Assembly (NCBI RefSeq): GCF_036245865.1
Contig: NZ_BTTW01000009.1
Span: 248,001-312,000 of the forward strand
Reading direction: 5' to 3'
DNA from: Corallococcus caeni
Lineage (GTDB): Bacteria > Myxococcota > Myxococcia > Myxococcales > Myxococcaceae
DNA: 64,000 bases
Each line of letters opens with the position of its first letter. Within the stretch, counting starts at the first letter, position 1. The translations under genes and the position numbers were made by a program. The notes beneath the pieces are model-generated. The model searched no databases. It was not told where the DNA came from and saw only the letters and a program-made list of their open reading frames with translations. This document shows positions 50,839 through 59,496 of the stretch, piece after piece.

Positions 50839-51747
50839 ATGAAACTGGCGTCGGTGGACCTGAACCTGCTGGTGGCCCTGGAGGCGCTCCTGCGCGAGGG
50901 CAGCGTGACGAAGGCGGGGCTCAGCATGGGGCTGAGCACCCCGGCCATGAGCCACGCCCTGGCGCGGCTGCGCACGCAGCTGGACGACCCGCTGCTGGTG
51001 CGCGCGGGCCGGGGCATGGTGCTGACGCCGCGCGCGGTGGCGCTGCGGCCCCGGTTGCAGGCGCTGCTGTCGGAGGTGGGCACGGTGCTGTCGCCCGCGC
51101 GCACGTTCGAGCCCGCGCGGCTGGAGCGCACCTTCCGCATCCACGCCACGGACCACGTGCTGACGGTGCTGGGCACGGCGCTGGACCGGCTGGTGCGGCG
51201 CGAGGCTCCCGCGGTGACGCTCCAGTTCCTGCCCAACTCGCCGGACGACGGCGCGATGTTGCGCGAGGGAAGCATCGACCTGGCGGTGGGCGTCTACGTG
51301 GACCTGCCGCCGGAGCTGCGCACGCGCAAGCTGTTCACCGACCGCTTCGTGTGCGTGGTGCGAAGGGACCACCCCACGGTGAGGCGCACGCTGACGCTGG
51401 AGCAGTACCTCGCGCTGGAGCACCTGCAGGTGGCCCCGCGCGGCAGGCCCGGCGGCTACGTGGACACGGTGCTGGCGGTGCGCAACCAGCGCCGGCGCGT
51501 CGCGCGCGCGGTGCCGTACTTCCTGGCGGGGCTGCAACTGGTGGAGGGGTCCGACTACGTCCTCACCATCTCCGAACGGGTGGCGAAGGCGGTGGCGCCC
51601 CGGCTGAAGCTCAAGCTGCTGCCGCCGCCCCTGCCCCTGGAGCCCTACACCCTCACGCTGCTGTGGCACCCGCGCGAGGACGCCGAACCCGCGCACCGCT
51701 GGCTGCGCGACGTGTTCGTCCGGGCCGCGCGCGCCGCCGCGCCGTGA
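50839..51747 (+). CDS. LysR-family regulator
   Basis: A 302-residue LysR protein. HTH at residues 5-60 (LASVDLNLLVALEALLREGS, KAGLSMGLSTPAMSHALARL) and a normal effector domain. Transcribed away from the DJ-1/oxidoreductase operon with 118 bases between starts, so it probably controls that operon and itself. An in-frame ATG at 50827 with a weak AAGG is an alternative start. Confidence 0.88.
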   Translation: MKLASVDLNLLVALEALLREGSVTKAGLSMGLSTPAMSHALARLRTQLDDPLLVRAGRGMVLTPRAVALRPRLQALLSEVGTVLSPARTFEPARLERTFRIHATDHVLTVLGTALDRLVRREAPAVTLQFLPNSPDDGAMLREGSIDLAVGVYVDLPPELRTRKLFTDRFVCVVRRDHPTVRRTLTLEQYLALEHLQVAPRGRPGGYVDTVLAVRNQRRRVARAVPYFLAGLQLVEGSDYVLTISERVAKAVAPRLKLKLLPPPLPLEPYTLTLLWHPREDAEPAHRWLRDVFVRAARAAAP

Positions 51748-51762
51748 GGGGCCCTCCCTGCG

Positions 51763-52764
51763 TCAGACCGCGACGAGCCGGCCCAGCCGTCGCCAGTCGA
51801 CCAGTTGGACGTTCTCCTCCGCCAGGTCGAACTCCAGCGAGCGGCGCATGCCCAGCACGTCGCCGCCCATCTGGAAGGGCACGTCGCGGTCGAAGTCCAT
51901 CCGCAGGCGCTCCACGAAGAAGTCGTGCATGCGCGGCATGGGGTGCTCGCCGCGCCACAGGCGGAACATGTTGCGCGTGGCCTCCATCACGCCCGCGCCG
52001 TACACGCGCACCGACAGCCGGTGCGGCACCGCCTGCGCGAACGGGAACGCCTTGAAGCCGAAGCCCCACTCCGGCGTCGTCGCCGCGCCCGCCACGCCCG
52101 CGGGGCCCTGGTACAAGAGCTGCCCCGCGCCGCCGTTGGGCACCGGCCGCACCGCGCCGGTCGCGTCGACGGTCAGCGCGGACGCGCCCAGGTTGTAGAC
52201 GGAGACGTTCGGGTTGCCCTCGCCGAACAGGTGGCGCGGCACCGTGCGCGTGAACATGGCGCCCAGGTAGCCGCGCAGACCGGACTGCGACTTCTTCAGC
52301 GGCCCCGCGGCGGCGAGCTGGTTCTTGAAGTCCTGGATCATCTCCGCGTCCCAGCCCGTGCCCGCGAAGGGCGCCACCCGGCCCTCCACCCGCACCAGGG
52401 AGAAGGGACGCAGGGGCGGCAGGCGCTCGCCGTACGCGGCGATCTGCTTCAGGGCCACCTGGGGGCGCGGCGCGCCGGTGACGCGGGCCCAGGCGTTGCC
52501 CGTGCCCAAAGGCAGCACGCCAATGGCCGGCAGGGCCACGCCCTGGGAGCGCAGCTCGTTGAGCAGGCCCGTGATGGTGCCGTCGCCCCCGCCCGCCAGC
52601 AGCAGGCTGGGCGGGTCATGGCGGAGCTGGTCCACCCACTCCCGCGCCTCTTCCAGGGAACGGGTCAGGGCCACCCGGGCCCGGGGGAGCAGGTCTCTGA
52701 CGAGCCCGCCCATCCCTTCGGTCCCTTTACGCGCACGCAGATTGACGAGGACGGCGATGTTCAT
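51763..52764 (-). CDS. Diacylglycerol-kinase-domain lipid kinase
   Basis: A 333-residue protein. Start ATG 52764 (MNIAVLVNLRARKG). Nucleotide-binding motif LLLAGGGDGTITGLLNEL and VLPLGTGNAWARVTGAPR identify the DAGK catalytic fold; the C-terminal beta-sandwich follows. Members phosphorylate diacylglycerol, sphingoid bases or related lipids at the membrane's inner face. The SDR gene is upstream on the same strand with an 87-base gap, so co-transcription is possible. The lipid substrate is unknown. Confidence 0.87.
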   Translation of the reverse strand: MNIAVLVNLRARKGTEGMGGLVRDLLPRARVALTRSLEEAREWVDQLRHDPPSLLLAGGGDGTITGLLNELRSQGVALPAIGVLPLGTGNAWARVTGAPRPQVALKQIAAYGERLPPLRPFSLVRVEGRVAPFAGTGWDAEMIQDFKNQLAAAGPLKKSQSGLRGYLGAMFTRTVPRHLFGEGNPNVSVYNLGASALTVDATGAVRPVPNGGAGQLLYQGPAGVAGAATTPEWGFGFKAFPFAQAVPHRLSVRVYGAGVMEATRNMFRLWRGEHPMPRMHDFFVERLRMDFDRDVPFQMGGDVLGMRRSLEFDLAEENVQLVDWRRLGRLVAV

Positions 52765-52851
52765 GGCGGGCGCGACTCTTCCCCAGGTCATGTCATGGCC
52801 CCGTCACGAAAAGCGCACCCGGCATGGGGACGCCCCTTGGGAACATGGTCA

Positions 52852-53856
52852 TCACGCCCCCAGGGCGTGGGCGAGCCGCGCCTCCAGGTGACGCTCGGCC
52901 GCACGCCGGCGCAGCGTCACCGCCGCGGCGGCCAGCCCACCGGCCACCAGCAACCGCCGCAGCCATGTTTTTCCGGTGCCGTGGTAACCACCCGACGCCG
53001 TGTCCCCCTCCGCCATGGGCTGGAAGATGTTGCCGGGCGTGGGCCCCTGTCGCTCGTCCTTGAAGTGCAGCACGTCCGTGCCGGACTTCATGGTGCGCTC
53101 GAACGTGCGGGGGAGCAGGCCGTGCATCGCCGCGAAGCTCTTCCCGGCGGGGCCGACAATCACCTCGTCCTGCGGGTGGCGCAGCACGCGGAGGATGGTG
53201 CGGGCCACGCGCTCCGGCGTGTAGACGGGCTCCACCGGGCGGATGCGCCAGCCGGTGTAGTTGGCGGTGTGGCGCCACAGGGGCGTGTCGATGGCGGCGG
53301 GCATCACCGTGCACACGTCGATGCCCGTCTCCAGCAGCTCCTGGCGCAGCGACGCGGAGAAGCCGCGCACCGCGAACTTGGAGGCCACGTAGGCGCTCAG
53401 GTACGGCGCGGGCACGGTGCCAAAGGTGGAGGACACGTTGACGAGCGTCCCGTAGCCCTGGCGCCGGAACTGCGCCAGCGCCGCCCGCGCGCCGCTCACG
53501 GTGCCAAAGAAGTTGGTCTCCATGAGCTGGCGGAACGCCTCGTCCGGCGTCTCCTCCAGGCTGCCCAGCATGTAGACGCCCGCGTTGTTCACCCAGCCGT
53601 CGAAGTGGCCGAAGGCGCCCACCGCCGCCTCCGCCAGCTTCTTCACGGCTCCGGCGTCCGCCACGTCCGTGGGCACCACCAGGGCCTGGACGCCGTGGGA
53701 CTCGCACTCGGCCGCCAGCTCCTCCAGCGGGTCCTCCCTCCGTGCGGCGAGGACCACGTGGGCGCCCTTCTTCGCCAGCAGCAACGCCGTGGCCCGGCCG
53801 ATGCCGCTGGAGGCGCCCGTGATGACGATGACCTTCTTCTTCCAGATGCGATCCAT
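52852..53856 (-). CDS. Short-chain dehydrogenase with C-terminal membrane-type extension
   Basis: A 334-residue SDR. Cofactor motif VITGASSGIGRATALL, NNAGVYMLGS, catalytic Ser in VNVSSTFG and Tyr-x3-Lys in YVASKFAVRG. An extra 70 residues at the C-terminus end with a hydrophobic helix (RRLLVAGGLAAAAVTL) and basic residues, suggesting membrane attachment. The family acts on lipids, sterols and sugars; next to a lipid kinase gene, a lipid substrate is plausible but unproven. Confidence 0.87.
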   Translation of the reverse strand: MDRIWKKKVIVITGASSGIGRATALLLAKKGAHVVLAARREDPLEELAAECESHGVQALVVPTDVADAGAVKKLAEAAVGAFGHFDGWVNNAGVYMLGSLEETPDEAFRQLMETNFFGTVSGARAALAQFRRQGYGTLVNVSSTFGTVPAPYLSAYVASKFAVRGFSASLRQELLETGIDVCTVMPAAIDTPLWRHTANYTGWRIRPVEPVYTPERVARTILRVLRHPQDEVIVGPAGKSFAAMHGLLPRTFERTMKSGTDVLHFKDERQGPTPGNIFQPMAEGDTASGGYHGTGKTWLRRLLVAGGLAAAAVTLRRRAAERHLEARLAHALGA

Positions 53857-54164
53857 GGGGTGGGGTCCTTGTGGCTGGCTCGGCGGCCCCCGGGGCCCGA
53901 GCGTTCAAGAGGGTCGGTGGGCGCCTCATCCATGACGCCGCACGTCGGAGAAGGTGGGGACGGCCCCGACGTCCTACCCGGGCCACCGGCGACTCACCTG
54001 GAGGGCAGCCAGCGAGGCAGGGGCCCGGAATCCGGACGGAGGTCCACATGCGGGACCGGGAGGCAGGGGGCAGGGGTCGCTGGCCTGGAGGGTGGACAGT
54101 CCGGTAGAGGACGGAACGCGGCCTGCATCGTCGGTCCGGCCATCCCTTCCACACCCACGAGCCC
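53857..54164. other. Divergent intergenic region
   Basis: About 300 bases between the SDR gene and the PEGA/TPR gene, which point away from each other. It should hold both promoters. I see no small gene, clear palindrome or RNA element in it. Confidence 0.5.
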
Positions 54165-55709
54165 ATGCCCTTCCGACCGAAGCCGTCCGCGTTCGCGCTG
54201 CTGCTGTGCCTGCTGTGCGCCACCGCCCCGGAGGCCGCTCCCCACCGGCTGGTGGTCTCCAGCGGTGACTGCCGGGACGCGGAGCTGAGCGGCCAGTCCA
54301 AGGCGTTCTACGACGCCCTGCGCGCCCGCCCCGAGCAGCGCGTGCTGGGCGTCCCCGAGTTCGCCGAGCGCCTCTTCCCCGCGTCCTCGCGCTCCTTCGA
54401 GGACCTGCAGCGCCAGCTGGACGCCGCGCAGGACCAGTTCTACGAGGGCCGCAACGCCCGCGCGTCCCAGCTCCTGGACGACGCCCTGCGCGACATCCGC
54501 CGCCTGCCGCCGGGCGAGCCGCGCTGGAAGCTCTTCGCCCACGCGCAGCTGCTCCACGGCCTCAACCAGCGGGCGCAGGGGAAGACGAAGGACAGCGACG
54601 CGGCCTTCCTCCAGGTGCTGCGCCTCCAGCCGAAGTACCAGCTGGACCCGGACCAGTACGCCCCCTCCATCCGGCAGGCCTTCGAGAAGCTGCGCCGCGA
54701 CCTGGCCCGGACGCCCAAGGTGAAGCTGTCCTTGAAGTCCACGCTGCCCGCGTCGGACGTGTACCTGGAGGGGCTGGGCGTGGGGCAGACGCCGCTCACG
54801 CTGGAGCTGCCCGCCGGGGCGTACGAGCTGTCCATGGTGAAGGGGGACGCGGTGAGCTTCCCCCGCCAGGTGCAGGCGCAGGGGGCGGACACGCCGCTGC
54901 TGGTGGACCTGGCCTATGAGGGGTCGGTGACGGCCGCGCCCTTCCCGTGCCTGTCCGCCGCGGACGGCAACGAGGAGCGCACCTGGAGCCACGCGGTGCG
55001 CCTGGGCGGCACGCTGGGCGTGGAGGAGGTCATCGTCGTGCGGCTGGAGCGCGCGAGCAGCGGGCCCAAGTGGTTCGCCGCCACGGTGCTCAACGTCGAG
55101 GGCGGACAGAAGCTGCGCGAGGGCGGCTTCAAGACGCAGGGCCTGGACGCGCCCGGGGAGGCGCTCTCCGCGCTGGTGGACTTCGTCACCACGGGACGCT
55201 CGCCCTCCAACCTCGTGGTGATGAACAGCGCCAACGGCAAGGCGCCCTGGGACGCGGGGAGCACCCGGGGCACGGCGGCCTCCTCCGGCACGGGCGCGGA
55301 GCTCACCGCCCCCAACCTGCTGTCGGAAACGGACGTGTCCGGCGCCGCGGCCTCCCCCCGGACGGGCCTGCGCACGGCGTCGTACGTGGCGGTGGGCGCG
55401 GGCGTGGCGGCGCTGGGCGGCGCGGGCGTGGTGCGGCTGCTGGCCCAGAAGGACCTGAACGGGCTGGAGGACCGCCGCGCGGCCAACGGCGGCCAGCTCG
55501 TCAGCACGGACGCGCGAGCCGTGGCGCTGCGCGACTCGCTCGTGGGCAAGAGCCACCTGATGACGGGGCTGCTCGTGGGCGGAGGCGCGGCGGTCGTCAC
55601 CGGGGCGGTGCTCTTCCTCGTGTCCTCGCCCGCGAAGGCCCCGCCCGTGACGCTGGGGGTGGCGGCGGACGGCACGGGCGCGGCGGCGAGCGTGTCCGGA
55701 TCGTTCTGA
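54165..55709 (+). CDS. Exported PEGA/TPR-like protein with C-terminal membrane helices
   Basis: A 514-residue protein: signal peptide (MPFRPKPSAFALLLCLLCAT), a helical TPR-like region (about 85-180: DLQRQLDAAQDQFYEGRNAR, AFLQVLRLQPKYQLDPDQYA), a PEGA-type beta domain (LKSTLPASDVYLEGLGVGQT, TLELPAGAYELSMVKG), then a linker and two hydrophobic segments (about 405-425 and 465-485). PEGA domains are surface-layer or envelope adapters. The N-terminal region of such myxobacterial proteins tracks vesicle or secretion assemblies, but I see no direct evidence. It is followed after 61 bases by the M64 peptidase. Confidence 0.75.
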   Translation: MPFRPKPSAFALLLCLLCATAPEAAPHRLVVSSGDCRDAELSGQSKAFYDALRARPEQRVLGVPEFAERLFPASSRSFEDLQRQLDAAQDQFYEGRNARASQLLDDALRDIRRLPPGEPRWKLFAHAQLLHGLNQRAQGKTKDSDAAFLQVLRLQPKYQLDPDQYAPSIRQAFEKLRRDLARTPKVKLSLKSTLPASDVYLEGLGVGQTPLTLELPAGAYELSMVKGDAVSFPRQVQAQGADTPLLVDLAYEGSVTAAPFPCLSAADGNEERTWSHAVRLGGTLGVEEVIVVRLERASSGPKWFAATVLNVEGGQKLREGGFKTQGLDAPGEALSALVDFVTTGRSPSNLVVMNSANGKAPWDAGSTRGTAASSGTGAELTAPNLLSETDVSGAAASPRTGLRTASYVAVGAGVAALGGAGVVRLLAQKDLNGLEDRRAANGGQLVSTDARAVALRDSLVGKSHLMTGLLVGGGAAVVTGAVLFLVSSPAKAPPVTLGVAADGTGAAASVSGSF

Positions 55710-55716
55710 GGGGACG

Positions 55717-55744
55717 TTCCCGGCCGGAGGTTCCTGGCCGGGAA
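55717..55744 (+). terminator. Stem-loop after the PEGA protein gene
   Basis: Perfect 9-base inverted repeat TTCCCGGCC (55717-55725) and GGCCGGGAA (55736-55744), loop of 10, in the 61-base gap before the M64 peptidase gene. There is no U-run, so termination is likely but not certain. Confidence 0.45.
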
Positions 55745-55770
55745 GCACCGGGCGCGTAGAGTCGCGCCTC

Positions 55771-57192
55771 ATGCGCGCTTCCCTCCTGCTGCTGCTGTTC
55801 ACGGCGAGCACCGCCCTCGCCGCGCCCCGGACGTTCCGCGTCGACTACTTCCACACCGGCAACGCCACCGAGGAGCGCTTCAGCCTGGAGCGGCTCGTGG
55901 TGGAGCCGCTGCCCTGGCCGGGCCACCCGGCGCGGGCCATCGACGAGACGAACCTGGGCAAGTACCTCTTCGAGGTGCGGGACCGGGAGACGAACCGGCT
56001 CCTGTACTCGCGCGGCTTCGCCTCCATCTTCGGCGAGTGGGAGCTGACGGACGAGGCGAAGGGGGCCCACCGCACCTTCAGCGAGTCGCTGCGCTTCCCC
56101 TCGCCGGACCGCCCCGTCCAGGTCATCCTGAAGAAGCGCGACGCCCAGAACGCCTTCCGCGAAATCTGGTCCGTGGTGGTGGATCCGAAGGACCCCTTCG
56201 TGGACCCCTCCTCGCCGCCCGCGCCGGGCCCGCTGCTCAAGCTGCTGGAGAACGGGCCGTCGCAGGACAAGGTGGACTTCCTCATCCTGGGGGACGGCTA
56301 CACGGAGGCCGAGCGCCCCAAGTTCGAGAAGGACGCGCGCAAGCTGGTGGACATCCTCTTCAGCTACTCCCCGTTCAAGGAGCGCAAGGCGGACTTCAAC
56401 GTCTGGGGGCTGATGCCGAAGGCGGCCGAGTCCGGCATCTCGAGGCCGTCCACCGGCGTCCACCGCCGCCCGCCCCTGGGCTCCACCTACGACGCCTTCG
56501 GCGCCGAGCGCTACATCCTCACCTTCGACAACGCCGCGCTGCGCGACACCGCCGCCTTCGCGCCCTACGAGTTCGTTGAAATCCTGTCCAACGGCAACAC
56601 CTACGGCGGCGGCGGCATCTTCAACCTCTTCAGCACCGTGGCCTCCGACAGCTTCTGGGCCCCCTACGTCTTCGTCCACGAGTTCGGCCACCACTTCGCG
56701 GGGCTGGCGGACGAGTACTACACCTCCGCCCCCATCTACGGCGCCGCGCCCGCGGAGCGGGTGGAGCCCTGGGAGAAGAACGTCACCGCCCTCCACGACC
56801 CCGCCCAGCTCAAGTGGAAGGACCTGGTGGCCCCCGGCACCCCGCTGCCCACGCCCTGGAACCAGGCCACCTATGACGCCCATGCCCTGCAGGTGCAGCA
56901 GCGGCGGCAGAAGATTCGCGCGGAGCGCAAGCCCGAGGCGGAGATGGACGCGCTCTTCCTGGCGCAGCGGGACTGGGAGGAGAAATTCCTGGGCACGCAG
57001 AAGGTCTCCGGGAAGGTGGGCGCCTTCGAGGGGGCGCACTACGAGGCGAAGGGCTACTTCCGGCCGCAGACGGACTGCATGATGTTCACCCGGGACCGGG
57101 TGCCCTTCTGCGCGGTGTGCCAGCGCGGCATCAGCGAGGTCATCGACCTGTACGCGGGTCCAGCGTCCACCCAGACCCGGAAGAGTCCCTGA
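55771..57192 (+). CDS. Secreted M64-family (IgA-peptidase-like) metallopeptidase
   Basis: A 473-residue exported protease. Signal peptide to ALAA; an N-terminal beta domain of about 130 residues; then the peptidase domain starting KVDFLILGDGYTEAERPKFE. The zinc site is HEFGHHFAGLADEYY (His, Glu, His and a third ligand Asp), typical of M64. Some members cleave immunoglobulin A, but soil bacteria carry many; in a predatory organism a digestive role is likely. It is downstream of the PEGA gene and probably has its own promoter after the stem-loop. Confidence 0.9.
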   Translation: MRASLLLLLFTASTALAAPRTFRVDYFHTGNATEERFSLERLVVEPLPWPGHPARAIDETNLGKYLFEVRDRETNRLLYSRGFASIFGEWELTDEAKGAHRTFSESLRFPSPDRPVQVILKKRDAQNAFREIWSVVVDPKDPFVDPSSPPAPGPLLKLLENGPSQDKVDFLILGDGYTEAERPKFEKDARKLVDILFSYSPFKERKADFNVWGLMPKAAESGISRPSTGVHRRPPLGSTYDAFGAERYILTFDNAALRDTAAFAPYEFVEILSNGNTYGGGGIFNLFSTVASDSFWAPYVFVHEFGHHFAGLADEYYTSAPIYGAAPAERVEPWEKNVTALHDPAQLKWKDLVAPGTPLPTPWNQATYDAHALQVQQRRQKIRAERKPEAEMDALFLAQRDWEEKFLGTQKVSGKVGAFEGAHYEAKGYFRPQTDCMMFTRDRVPFCAVCQRGISEVIDLYAGPASTQTRKSP

Positions 57193-57329
57193 CTTCCTTC
57201 GATTCCCAGGCCCCTGTGCATCCTTTCGGGTGACGGGGACGTGGCAGGTGGTTGGGCAAATGGACGCCCCTCGGTTTTCGGGTGTAAGGGGGACCGCATC
57301 TGCAGTCTGACCCCATGGGAGGCATTCAC

Positions 57330-59333
57330 ATGCTGAAGCGGAGCCTGAAGCGCAGCTGGCTGCCGGCGCTCGTCACCACCGTGTTCGTCACGGTTGGCAC
57401 GGGTTGCGGCGACGAGTGTGTCGATCAGTTCGACTGTCGTGACAAGGGCACGCCCCCCGAGGGGCAGGTCTACGCCTGCGTGGAGAACAAGTGCGAGCTG
57501 CGCACGCTGAACACGCCGGAAGTGGACGCGGGCACGGACGCGGGCACCGGGACGGACGCGGGCTCTGACGCCGGCACGGACGCGGGCACCGGGACGGACG
57601 CGGGCACGGATGCGGGTACGGACGCGGGCACCACGACGGACGCGGGCACGGGCCCCACGGCGTGCACCCCGGCCTGCGCGCTGACCGAGTCCTGCAACAT
57701 CGAGACGAACACCTGCACGCCCTCCAGCGTCACCACGCCCCCCGCGGACACGAGCGCGCAGATCGCCGCGTTCGTCGCGGCCCCGGCGGGCGTGCTGGCC
57801 TCGCCGCTGCCGGTCAGCGGCGCGTTCGTGACCTTCATCAAGCCCGACGTGGCGGGCAGCGCGGCCACGGAGGCCTCCGGCTTCTTCCTGCAGGCCGAGG
57901 CCGGCGGGCCGGCGATGTTCGTGCGCGGCTCCGCGTCCACCACGACGGTGGCCGTGGGTGACCGCGTGACGCTGAACGTCACGGAGAAGGAGATCATCAG
58001 CAACCTCAACGTGGCGAAGACCGTCACGGACCTGACCGTGGTGAGCCAGAACCACGGCGTGTGGAACCTGGACACCGCGACGCCCGCGGGCCTCAAGGTG
58101 GACGTGAACGCGGTCAGCACCTTCGAGGACGCCGGCACGACCAGCGTCTACGAGAGCCGCATCGTCACCGTGTCCGGCAAGCTGGCGGCGGGCAACAACA
58201 GCGGCGCGGCCTTCACCGCCTTCCCGGTCATCACCACGGGTGAGCCGTCCCCCAGCCCCCTGCTCCTGCGCGTGCCCTCCACCGTGTCCTCCTACCTGGA
58301 CATGGTCTCGGGCTGCGACGTGGCGGTGCCCACCGGCGTCGTCTGGCGCTTCGCCGCCCAGCCCCAGGTGTCCGTGTTCGCGCCGGAGCAGCTCTCCGTC
58401 ACCGGGTGCCCTGCCCCGCTGCTGGCGAGCGCCTTCGCGACGTCGCTCACGCAGGTCAAGGTCTCCTTCAGCCGTTCGGTGGACGCGGCCAGCCTCACCG
58501 CGGTGCCGACGCAGTTCACGTTCAGCGGTGGCCTCCAGGCGCAGAGCGCGACGGTCAGCGGCAGGGACGTCCTGGTGACCACCAGCGAGCAGACCGCGGG
58601 GGCGGACTACACGGTGTCCGTCGCCAACTCCGTGAAGGACACGGTGGGTAGCGCAATCACCACCCCGAACTCGGCGAGCTTCAAGGGCTTCCGCACGGGC
58701 GCCGTGCTGCGCATCACCGAGGTGCAGCCCAGCGCGGCGAACAACCTGGACCTCGTGGAGCTGCAGGTCGTCACCGCCGGCACGACGGCGGGCCTCCAGC
58801 TGCTGCAGGACGTGAACTCCGCCGTGACCCTGGCCACCCTCCCGGACGTGGCCGTGGCCGTGGGCGACATCATCGTGGTCCACATCGCCGGCACGGGCGA
58901 GAGCGAGACCAGCGCGAAGAACCAGTTCCCCACCAGCACCAACCCGGCCAACTACGACACCGCCTGGGACTTCAAGGGCGGGACGACGGGCATCACCTTC
59001 TCCAGCCGCGTCATCCTGGTGCGTGACGCGCAGAACGCCATCCAGGACGCGGTGCCGTTCGCGCGCAACTCGGGCACGCCGCCCGCGGCCTTCCCGGGCA
59101 ACCTCCAGGCCATCCAGGCCGCCGGTCAGTGGCTGCCCGCGGACTGCGGCGGCGCGCTGTGCACGACGGCCACCACCCCCACCGCGGCGGCCGTCTCCGC
59201 GGACTGGACCAGCCTGCTGGGGTCCAACGCGACGCCGGCCAGCAACACCGTCCGTCGCGTCAGCGCCACGGACACGAACATGGCCGCCGACTGGGCCGTG
59301 GGTGCTCCGTCGTGGGGCGTCGCGAATCCGTAG
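57330..59333 (+). CDS. Large lipoprotein with DAGT linker and lamin-tail-like region
   Basis: A 667-residue cell-surface lipoprotein (leader to TVGTGC). ATG 57330 is chosen since GGGAGG lies eight bases before it; ATG 57315 would precede the leader. A cysteine-rich segment, a 42-residue Asp-Ala-Gly-Thr linker (57525-57650), another Cys cluster (CTPACALTESCNIETNTC) and a long beta-rich body follow. Near residue 470 the text FRTGAVLRITEVQPSAANNL resembles the opening of a lamin-tail domain. A beta-sandwich region (FSRSVDAASLTAVPTQFTFS) precedes it. Probably a surface or secreted structural or DNA-associated protein; no catalytic motif. Confidence 0.8.
   Translation: MLKRSLKRSWLPALVTTVFVTVGTGCGDECVDQFDCRDKGTPPEGQVYACVENKCELRTLNTPEVDAGTDAGTGTDAGSDAGTDAGTGTDAGTDAGTDAGTTTDAGTGPTACTPACALTESCNIETNTCTPSSVTTPPADTSAQIAAFVAAPAGVLASPLPVSGAFVTFIKPDVAGSAATEASGFFLQAEAGGPAMFVRGSASTTTVAVGDRVTLNVTEKEIISNLNVAKTVTDLTVVSQNHGVWNLDTATPAGLKVDVNAVSTFEDAGTTSVYESRIVTVSGKLAAGNNSGAAFTAFPVITTGEPSPSPLLLRVPSTVSSYLDMVSGCDVAVPTGVVWRFAAQPQVSVFAPEQLSVTGCPAPLLASAFATSLTQVKVSFSRSVDAASLTAVPTQFTFSGGLQAQSATVSGRDVLVTTSEQTAGADYTVSVANSVKDTVGSAITTPNSASFKGFRTGAVLRITEVQPSAANNLDLVELQVVTAGTTAGLQLLQDVNSAVTLATLPDVAVAVGDIIVVHIAGTGESETSAKNQFPTSTNPANYDTAWDFKGGTTGITFSSRVILVRDAQNAIQDAVPFARNSGTPPAAFPGNLQAIQAAGQWLPADCGGALCTTATTPTAAAVSADWTSLLGSNATPASNTVRRVSATDTNMAADWAVGAPSWGVANP
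57525..57650 (+). repeat. Low-complexity coding repeat (Asp-Ala-Gly-Thr)n
   Basis: In-frame GACGCGGGCAC(C/G) units encode the DAGT linker, with a longer block around GACGCGGGCACCGGGACG occurring twice. This is a flexible spacer prone to slippage. Confidence 0.85.
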
Positions 59334-59363
59334 TCGCCGTCCCTGACACCTTGTCGTGACCTG

Positions 59364-59404
59364 GGGCCGCGCTCCTCCATCCGGGGAGCGCGGCCCTTCT
59401 TCTT
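59364..59404 (+). terminator. Rho-independent terminator
   Basis: Perfect 12-base stem: GGGCCGCGCTCC (59364-59375) and GGAGCGCGGCCC (59385-59396) with a 9-base loop, followed by TTCTTCTT. It ends the DAGT lipoprotein gene, whose stop is at 59333. This is the clearest terminator in the window. Confidence 0.88.
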
Positions 59405-59496
59405 GGATGACAGGGGGATGTGTCACGCTACGAAGCCTGGGAACGCACCGCCCGTCATCGCGATGGGCCGTGGTCCCTCTCCGGCATCTGGACCGG